10,320 nt of DNA from Candidatus Bipolaricaulota bacterium (GTDB lineage Bacteria > Bipolaricaulota > Bipolaricaulia > Bipolaricaulales > Bipolaricaulaceae): contig JANXBC010000039.1 in NCBI GenBank assembly GCA_025060555.1, positions 1 through 10,320 of the forward strand. Reading direction: 5' to 3'. The position numbers and the translations under genes were made by a program. The notes under the pieces were generated by a model. That model was not told where the DNA came from, did not search any database, and worked only from the letters and a program-made list of their open reading frames with translations. This document shows, in pieces, positions 5,791-10,320 of this stretch (within the stretch, counting starts at the first letter, position 1; the number at the start of each line of letters is the position of its first letter).

Positions 5791-7251
5791 ATGCGGGAGA
5801 GGTTCACGCGCGCGCTTTGTGCCCTGGCTGAGGCACTGGGGCGAAGGGCCGAGGAGGGCGAGGTATTCCGGTTCCTCGGCGACTTGGGCCAGGATCCCAT
5901 ATTTTCCGTGAAAGCAGCGTGGTTGGGGGTCACGGCTTTGCGCAGCCAAGGGGCCCTTGTGGGCGCCTACAAACTGGAGGAATCCCCAGAAAAAGTCGCC
6001 CTTAGAACGCCTTTCCTCACCTGGTGGCAAGGCGATTTCTGTCTTGTGCGAGGGTTTTCTCAGGAAGCCGTGGAAATCACCCCAATCGATGGGGATGCCT
6101 CTCCAACCTTGCTGTCCAAGAAAGATTGGGTCAGCCGGTGGCCCCATCCTATCCTTATTTCTCCACCGCAGCCCAACGTCTTGGTGGAGTCCTTGCGGGG
6201 CGAAGTTGTCCCCCGCACCGCTCCCACTTTTTGTTGCATCTACCGTTTCTGCGAGGAGGAGGAAGCGATGACACGGCATCTGGCCCACTTGGTACAGGAG
6301 CTCATCGCGCAGGCTTGGGCAGAGCATCGAACTATTGTCTATGTCGATGAACTTGGGTTAGTCCCGGAGGAAACTGTAAAAGCTATGGGGATTGGGCTGT
6401 CGGAACAGGAGGCCTACAAACGTGTGCGTGAATTATTAGATCGAGAGGTTAAAGATCTCGAGAAAGGCTACGCTTCCTACGACAAGAGCCTGCTTTACCG
6501 GGAACTCTACGAGGTCTTGGCTTCCCAGGCGAGGCAAGGTGTGAAATTGAAGGCTGTTTCCGAGGACCTGACTTACGAGCTTTGGAAGAAGATCGTGGAG
6601 CGTGACCACGAAACGGATCCCAAACGGGATGAGCTTCTTAAGCTGTTCCTGCTTTGCCAGCTGGAGCGCTTGGCGGTTATGGCGGTGGAGATCATCCGGC
6701 TTCGTTGGGAAGTGAACGATTGGGAGAGGGACGAAGCCTTTTTGAACCAGATCGCTTCTCTGATCCAAGAGCATGGGAAGAACGTGCTCATCCTAACCCT
6801 GCGCACAGGGGCTCATATGGGCATCGAAACTCGCCTTCCCCTCTCGGGGGTACGGCTCCTTTCCTACGCCCTTTCCGAGGTCCCCGAGCCTGAATACCTT
6901 ATGGCGGAGAGCTATCTCGGCTTGCTTTGGAACAACAAGGTGATCCTTCCCTCCCAAGAGGTAGCCCTGATCGCCGCCCGGGACGTGCTTAGCGGCCCCT
7001 TGGTGGCCTATAAAGCCAAGAGCGGGGTCCCTCTTTACCGCGCCCAATGGGAAGTGCATAAGGCTTTGCTGAACGTAGATTACCAGGATTTGCAAAGAAT
7101 CGCTTTTATCACGGCTTTCAAATACGTCCTTCTTCAACGGCAGGGCAAGAAGGTCGAATTATTGGAAATGCTGCGCGAAGAAACGGAAAACATATTAGCG
7201 CAAAAGGGAGCCTCCCCGGCTGGTGACGAATCGCTTGGCCTACCCCGTTAG
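5791..7251 (+). CDS. Orphan two-domain protein: C39-like pseudo-peptidase plus possible TraB/ChaN-like domain
   Basis: I do not recognise a named family for this 486-residue cytoplasmic protein. Residues about 8-124 follow the plan of C39 peptidase domains: an early Cys10 before a helix (CALAEALGRR), a middle helix and strand (KAAWLGVTALRSQG), a proline strand (TPFLTWWQGDFCLV) where C39 enzymes have GHFVV, then a strand and a (L)LSKKDWVSRW helix. The catalytic His position is Asp82, so activity is doubtful. Residues about 160-360 recall the TraB/ChaN/TIKI group: HLAHLVQELI with VYVDELG, and ERDEAFLNQIASLI followed by NVLILTLRTGAHMG. Both readings are inference. Translation is coupled to the TPR gene: AAGGTGAGG spans its stop codon and serves this ATG. 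The C-terminus is helical and charged. Confidence 0.7.
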   Translation: MRERFTRALCALAEALGRRAEEGEVFRFLGDLGQDPIFSVKAAWLGVTALRSQGALVGAYKLEESPEKVALRTPFLTWWQGDFCLVRGFSQEAVEITPIDGDASPTLLSKKDWVSRWPHPILISPPQPNVLVESLRGEVVPRTAPTFCCIYRFCEEEEAMTRHLAHLVQELIAQAWAEHRTIVYVDELGLVPEETVKAMGIGLSEQEAYKRVRELLDREVKDLEKGYASYDKSLLYRELYEVLASQARQGVKLKAVSEDLTYELWKKIVERDHETDPKRDELLKLFLLCQLERLAVMAVEIIRLRWEVNDWERDEAFLNQIASLIQEHGKNVLILTLRTGAHMGIETRLPLSGVRLLSYALSEVPEPEYLMAESYLGLLWNNKVILPSQEVALIAARDVLSGPLVAYKAKSGVPLYRAQWEVHKALLNVDYQDLQRIAFITAFKYVLLQRQGKKVELLEMLREETENILAQKGASPAGDESLGLPR

Positions 7252-7256
7252 TTCTT

Positions 7257-7571
7257 TTACGCCGAGGCTTTTTGTTGATCGTTCGTGTCGATGGGTTGGG
7301 AGGCCATCCTAAGCAGAAACCAACGGCCCCTCACGTTGACTGCTGTATTCCTCAGCTTTAAAGGTTGGGAGCTCCCTCCCCATAGCTCGACCGCGAGATT
7401 GCTGATGAGCAAGCCGCTTTGTTCTCGAGTCCTCACGATCCTCCAGCTCACCTCAATGTGTTGCATTTCCTTTTTGATTAAAGATGCGCTACATATTTTT
7501 CCTCCATCGAAGATAGAAGCGAGCGCATGTTTATTGGCTTCATAAACAGGTTTTGGGAAAAGGTGAGTCAA
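7257..7571 (-). CDS. Hypothetical protein or gene remnant, unknown
   Basis: A minus-strand frame of up to 104 codons from TTG at 7571, or a longer open stretch from 7622 that lacks a standard start. The text looks more protein-like than the frame opposite: before the TTG it reads ESIGAPTAKKFFAQ, and inside it has LIKKEMQHIEVSWRIVRT and a beta-rich, tryptophan-containing end. No ribosome binding site precedes the TTG, and a TAA lies at 7625-7623. It may be the 3' part of a broken gene whose 5' part is the remnant at 7706-7926, or a small independent gene. No family recognised. Confidence 0.25.
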   Translation of the reverse strand: MTHLFPKPVYEANKHALASIFDGGKICSASLIKKEMQHIEVSWRIVRTREQSGLLISNLAVELWGGSSQPLKLRNTAVNVRGRWFLLRMASQPIDTNDQQKASA

Positions 7572-7705
7572 CTGCGCGAAGAATTTTTTGGCAGTAGGTG
7601 CACCAATCGACTCTTTGGTGATTTAGATTTTGGCCGAATAAAAGCCGCGAACAACGGCGTCCAGCGCCGTGGGCGCTAGCCAAGCCGTTTGCCCCTACGA
7701 AATTT

Positions 7706-7926
7706 TTAGCCCTTGTAAACAGTGATGATAGGGAGCGACGCTAATCCAATGGCAAAAACGATGACGCTGCCGTGGGCGATCGGGGGAGGGTCCTTGCCCA
7801 TAGAAACAAAAGGGGCACCAAGAAGGCCGCCAGAGCCGCCGCAGGGATGGCGCATCCCAAATTAGAGTAGCCAAGCGACCTCTTTAACCGCTTAGGGAGG
7901 TTGACCTGTTCCTCCTCCCATGACTG
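7706..7926 (-). pseudogene. Frameshifted two-helix membrane protein remnant
   Basis: Two minus-strand frames join into one plausible membrane protein. The first, open from 7926, reads NLPKRLKRSLGYSN and then a hydrophobic helix AIPAAALAAFL. About 7825 it must shift by -1 to continue as GAPFVSMGKDPPPIAHG, a second hydrophobic helix VIVFAIGLASLPIITV, and YKG with a TAA at 7708-7706. Without the shift the first frame stops at 7743-7741. No standard start codon precedes the first helix in frame, so the 5' end is also damaged or missing. The fit of basic-helix-loop-helix across the shift is seen in sequence; the pseudogene status is inferred. A sequencing error is the main alternative. Confidence 0.4.
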
Positions 7927-8026
7927 TCAAATCGTTAACTTTTGAGGAACAGACTGTTTTCCCAAGGCAAGTGTCGGAATCCCATTTCCCTGGATTTATT
8001 TTAGTGCCAACAAGAAGGAGGGAAAG

Positions 8027-8830
8027 ATGCGAAAAATATTTCTAATCCTTTCTTTGGTAAGTGTCGTTGGTTTCGTTTTGCTGGGCAGCCCTCAAGAGGC
8101 CCCGTACCTCGAGGTAGAACTTGTAGAGGCCGTGGCCCAGGGCCAGGTGCGTTGTACGGTCATCGCCCAGGGAACCTTGGCCCATGTCACCCTTCGCCTC
8201 TATAACCCTGGGCCCCAAGCTCTTCGCGTCCTTATTATTCCGGGTACTCTCTTCGTTCCCCCCGACCCCGTTTATCAAATAATGGGCGTGATCGAAGTCG
8301 TTGCAGCGGTCCTTCGCCCCGGCGAGGAGCGGGAGGTCTTGGTCCCCACCGCCTGCTTTGAAATGGATCGCCGAGGCCCTACCGAAGGGATGATCCTCAC
8401 AATCGCGCGGAGCAGCGACGCCGAGCAATTAACGCGGTTAATCCACTCCCCTACTTTTCAGCAAGCCTCGTTCCGTGTGCGCCAATTCGCCATCTGGACC
8501 CTGCTCGCCCGCCCCGCGTCCCCTGAGGACTACGTCGGGCTAGGGCTAGGCCAGGAGTTCGTGGAGGCTCTGGAGGATTTGGGAGTCCCGGTGGAATTGC
8601 TGGTCTATTTCTACTTTATGCCTGAAAGCGTCTACGAACTTTCCGAAGAGGACATAGAGATGCTAGCCTTCGTCTTCACCTTAGCTGGCATCCCTGTGGA
8701 ATCTGCGGACGACTTGTACCGCCTCTTTTCTACCGGAGGTCCCACCAAAGGGGAGCTTGCACAGGTCCGCCAGATCTTCCAAGAGGCGGGGCTGCCTCTT
8801 GAGGACTTCCCCGCGCTGAATTTGGGGTAA
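8027..8830 (+). CDS. Secreted beta-domain plus helical-domain protein, unknown function
   Basis: This 267-residue protein starts with a clear Sec signal peptide (MRKIFLILSLVSVVGFVLLGS). Residues about 28-130 look like an Ig-like beta domain: LRLYNPGPQALRVLIIPGT, then a proline turn and LRPGEEREVLVPTACF. Cys43 and Cys110 could form a disulfide once exported. Residues about 130-267 are helical, with QFAIWTLLARP near 153 and acidic helices to the end. This order, a polar-linker beta domain, a PGT strand, a PGE turn, a single Cys and an AIW helix, recurs in predicted exported proteins I cannot name. The ATG has AAGGAGG five bases upstream. It leads a probable operon; the next gene begins ten bases after the stop. 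Confidence 0.75.
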   Translation: MRKIFLILSLVSVVGFVLLGSPQEAPYLEVELVEAVAQGQVRCTVIAQGTLAHVTLRLYNPGPQALRVLIIPGTLFVPPDPVYQIMGVIEVVAAVLRPGEEREVLVPTACFEMDRRGPTEGMILTIARSSDAEQLTRLIHSPTFQQASFRVRQFAIWTLLARPASPEDYVGLGLGQEFVEALEDLGVPVELLVYFYFMPESVYELSEEDIEMLAFVFTLAGIPVESADDLYRLFSTGGPTKGELAQVRQIFQEAGLPLEDFPALNLG

Positions 8831-8840
8831 GGGGGAGATC

Positions 8841-9251
8841 ATGTACGAAGGCCAGCTTAAACAGGATATTGCGGAAAACCCTCCAGCTTTGCTGGACGAG
8901 GAGAAAAAGCGGGGACGGCCTTGGGGGATCAGCACTCTAGCTGTGCTCAACGTGTTCGGGGCTATGCTCACGGTGGCTGCTGCCCTCGGCCTCGGTGTTT
9001 CGGGAAAGGGATCGGGGGCTGCTGTGGCCCTCGGACTCCTCGGTCTTGGGCAGTTCCTCGTGGCCCGCGGGCTTTGGCACCTTAAAAACTGGGCCCGCCT
9101 CACCGCCTTGGTCTGCTACGGAATCTCTGCCACGATTGGCTTGATTGCTCTTTTCACGGGAAACCCTTCGGGGCTGGCTCAGTTTTTGGTTGCCGGAGCT
9201 ATTGCAGGCTACCTTTGCCGGGCCCACGTGGTGGAGGCTTTCGGAGGCTAG
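8841..9251 (+). CDS. Four-helix membrane protein, DUF2127-like
   Basis: A 136-residue integral membrane protein. After a charged cytoplasmic start (1-26) it has hydrophobic segments at about 28-52, 58-79, 86-106 and 110-126. The RPWGISTLAVLNVFG opening, the GLGQFLVARGLWHLKNWAR loop and the ALVCYGISATIGL helix match the look of DUF2127-type small membrane proteins, whose role is not known. The start ATG follows GGGGGAG at close spacing. Its position between a secreted protein and a zinc-ribbon membrane protein suggests an envelope function, by context only. The family call is from memory of its pattern. Confidence 0.7.
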   Translation: MYEGQLKQDIAENPPALLDEEKKRGRPWGISTLAVLNVFGAMLTVAAALGLGVSGKGSGAAVALGLLGLGQFLVARGLWHLKNWARLTALVCYGISATIGLIALFTGNPSGLAQFLVAGAIAGYLCRAHVVEAFGG

Positions 9252-9258
9252 TCCAAGA

Positions 9259-9289
9259 GGGGAGGGGATTCCCCCTCCCCCAAGGAGGG
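9259..9289 (+). promoter_or_regulatory. GC hairpin and alternative anti-Shine-Dalgarno pairing
   Basis: GGGGAGGGG (9259-9267) and CCCCTCCCC (9272-9280) form a perfect nine-pair stem with the loop ATTC, starting eight bases after the upstream stop codon. The right arm overlaps CCCTCC (9273-9278), which can instead pair with GGAGGG (9284-9289), covering the Shine-Dalgarno of the gene at 9294. The two pairings exclude each other. The stem has no T tract, so it is unlikely to be a terminator. The pairing is seen; a switching role is inferred. Confidence 0.5.
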
Positions 9290-9293
9290 TCCC

Positions 9294-9776
9294 ATGTCCG
9301 CACTCTCGCAGTCTGTGTCCGTGGAGATCTCCAAAAGGAAGGAGATCTTCTTCCCTAAACTCTGCCCTCGCTGCTTACAGCCCGCAGGCCCTACTGTGGA
9401 GCTTCGTTCGTTCTACTACGCGGGTTTGGCCACGCACATCACGAAAGTATCCGTTCCCATCTGCAAGAACTGCTGGCGGGCCATCATGCCCAAGCACCTT
9501 CTCCTCGTCCTAGTCTTCGGTTGGGGGTTCCTCGCCCTTGGCTTCTTCCTTGTCGCTCATCTGCAAAACGGCTGGGGCGTGGCAACTTTCTTCCTCTGCC
9601 TCCTCATCTCCCGGGTGATCCGGGATCTCAACCCGCTTGGGGTCGAGTTTAGGGAGAGCAAAGACGGGTACATCTGGACTTTCCCCAACCCTGTATATGC
9701 CCAACTTTTCGCTGACCTTAATTCGGGCCAGGTCTTGGCAGAATTGCCTGCCCCTTCACACCGTGCCGAGCGCTGA
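9294..9776 (+). CDS. Zinc-ribbon membrane protein, two transmembrane helices
   Basis: A 160-residue protein. The N-terminal part has CPRC (Cys24, Cys27) and CKNC (Cys57, Cys60), a four-cysteine zinc ribbon. Two hydrophobic segments follow at about 69-90 and 93-108, then a soluble tail containing GYIWTFPNPVYAQLFADLN. The ribbon and tail probably face the cytoplasm with a short loop between helices outside, but topology is not certain. AAGGAGG stands five bases before the ATG at 9294. It lies in the envelope operon, 42 bases after the DUF2127-like gene, behind the hairpin. Function unknown; no catalytic motif seen. Confidence 0.75.
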   Translation: MSALSQSVSVEISKRKEIFFPKLCPRCLQPAGPTVELRSFYYAGLATHITKVSVPICKNCWRAIMPKHLLLVLVFGWGFLALGFFLVAHLQNGWGVATFFLCLLISRVIRDLNPLGVEFRESKDGYIWTFPNPVYAQLFADLNSGQVLAELPAPSHRAER

Positions 9777-9801
9777 TATACAATTCTTCTTGGGGGTCAA
9801 G

Positions 9802-10320
9802 GTGGGAATAAAGCCCTTTTTTCTTGTTGTTGGATTAGTACTTTTTAGTTTTTGCTCTTGGGCTCAAAAGACCCTCACCGTTCCGGATGACTACCCCACG
9901 ATCCAGGCGGCGATCGAGGCCGCAGAAGCCGGGGACACCGTGTTCATTCGCGCCGGGACCTACCACGAGAACCTCACGATCGCAAAACCCCTCCAGCTTG
10001 TGGGCGAGGATCGCCTCACGGTGGGGATTAAGGCCCAGGATCCAGAAAAGCCGGTCCTCCAAGTTGCCCTAGCCACCGGCGAGGTCATGATCAGGAACCT
10101 TTCCGTGCGGGGCGGGAAAGCGGGCCTTCAGCTGTGGGTCTTCCGCGGAGCACGCATCCAAGCGGAACGGGTCCACGTGGGGGACAACGACTTTGGCGTG
10201 TGGGGCGCAGGTTCGGGAACCATCTCGGTTCGTAAAGCCCTGCTCGTGGACAACAAGTACGGGCTGTATACGAGCGCCGGGGAGACCGAGCTCGTTGAAG
10301 TGGAGATCTACCGGGGGACA
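9802..10320 (+). CDS. Secreted right-handed parallel beta-helix protein, NosD-like (5' part)
   Basis: The frame runs from GTG at 9802 to the window end, 173 codons, and continues beyond it. A TTG at 9790 in the same frame is a weaker alternative. A Sec signal peptide (PFFLVVGLVLFSFCSWA then QKT) is followed by VPDDYPTIQAAIEAAEAGDT, the opening of NosD/pectate-lyase-like beta helices. Regular coils follow: FIRAGTYHENLTI, PLQLVGED, VMIRNLSVRGGKAGLQL, ISVRKALLVDNKYGLYT. Such proteins act outside the cytoplasmic membrane in copper-site assembly, carbohydrate binding or adhesion; the start of the domain does not tell which. It begins 25 bases after the zinc-ribbon gene, so it probably belongs to the same operon. 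Confidence 0.85.
   Translation, partial: MGIKPFFLVVGLVLFSFCSWAQKTLTVPDDYPTIQAAIEAAEAGDTVFIRAGTYHENLTIAKPLQLVGEDRLTVGIKAQDPEKPVLQVALATGEVMIRNLSVRGGKAGLQLWVFRGARIQAERVHVGDNDFGVWGAGSGTISVRKALLVDNKYGLYTSAGETELVEVEIYRGT

Larger units (their letters stand above)
7252..8026. other. Gene-poor spacer with decayed minus-strand frames
   Basis: This 775-base stretch between two plus-strand operons holds no convincing intact gene. It looks lower in GC than its neighbours from 7260 to about 7720. Minus-strand frames with protein-like content appear in pieces (see the entries at 7257-7571 and 7706-7926), broken by stops and shifts, as expected of decay. Small hairpins occur at 7601-7620 and 7663-7677 but neither has a clear T tract. 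No plus-strand promoter for the gene at 8027 was recognised in the last 100 bases. Confidence 0.5.

Noticed and set aside
7259..7275. Possible terminator GCCGAGGC with TTTTT after the second operon gene
   Set aside because: The stem is only three pairs, too weak to call.
7285..7545. Plus-strand frame of 86 codons in the spacer
   Set aside because: It has no ribosome binding site and its sequence looks like the antisense of the more protein-like minus frame.
7601..7677. Hairpins CACCAA/TTGGTG and AGCGCC/GGCGCT as terminators or a small RNA
   Set aside because: The stems are six pairs and no clear T tract follows; no evidence for a transcript.
1..10320. tRNA, rRNA, CRISPR arrays or a complete insertion sequence
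   Set aside because: No cloverleaf signature, no regular spaced repeats and no transposase gene were seen.

Overview
The window is about 10.3 kb of moderately GC-rich bacterial DNA, with coding stretches that look richer in GC than the 7.25-8.03 kb gap. It carries no ribosomal RNA, tRNA, CRISPR array or complete insertion sequence that I can see. Exported proteins dominate: a large YVTN-type beta-propeller, a NosD-like beta-helix, a secreted beta/alpha protein and small membrane proteins. There is also a VapBC-type toxin-antitoxin pair and an orphan serine recombinase. This mix, and the N-terminal module of the propeller protein, remind me of uncultivated thermophile-rich lineages such as Candidatus Bipolaricaulota (Acetothermia). 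That placement is a guess from gene style, not proven by any marker gene.

Layout. Bases 1-35 hold the last codons of a probable plus-strand gene whose tail resembles the tail of the propeller further on. From 176 to 855 lies an overlapping AbrB/VapB antitoxin and PIN-domain toxin pair, preceded by a small inverted repeat. It meets a minus-strand block head-on across a short structured spacer (856-997). The minus block is read 4102 to 998. It holds a small serine recombinase with its own near-leaderless promoter and palindromic sites, a rho-independent terminator, and an 801-residue secreted double beta-propeller.

Divergent from the recombinase is a plus-strand two-gene operon (4294-7251). 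It encodes a 496-residue TPR-like helical protein and a 486-residue orphan protein. The orphan's N-terminal third looks like a degenerate C39 (bacteriocin-processing) peptidase fold, and its middle weakly recalls the TraB/ChaN/TIKI superfamily. This pair is the best candidate for something undescribed.

Bases 7252-8026 hold no convincing intact gene. The minus strand there shows decayed reading frames, including a two-helix membrane protein split by a frameshift. From 8027 to the window end runs a tight plus-strand envelope operon: a secreted protein, a DUF2127-like four-helix membrane protein, a zinc-ribbon two-helix membrane protein, and the start of a secreted parallel beta-helix protein cut by the window edge. 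A strong GC hairpin that can swap with an anti-Shine-Dalgarno pairing sits between the second and third of these genes.
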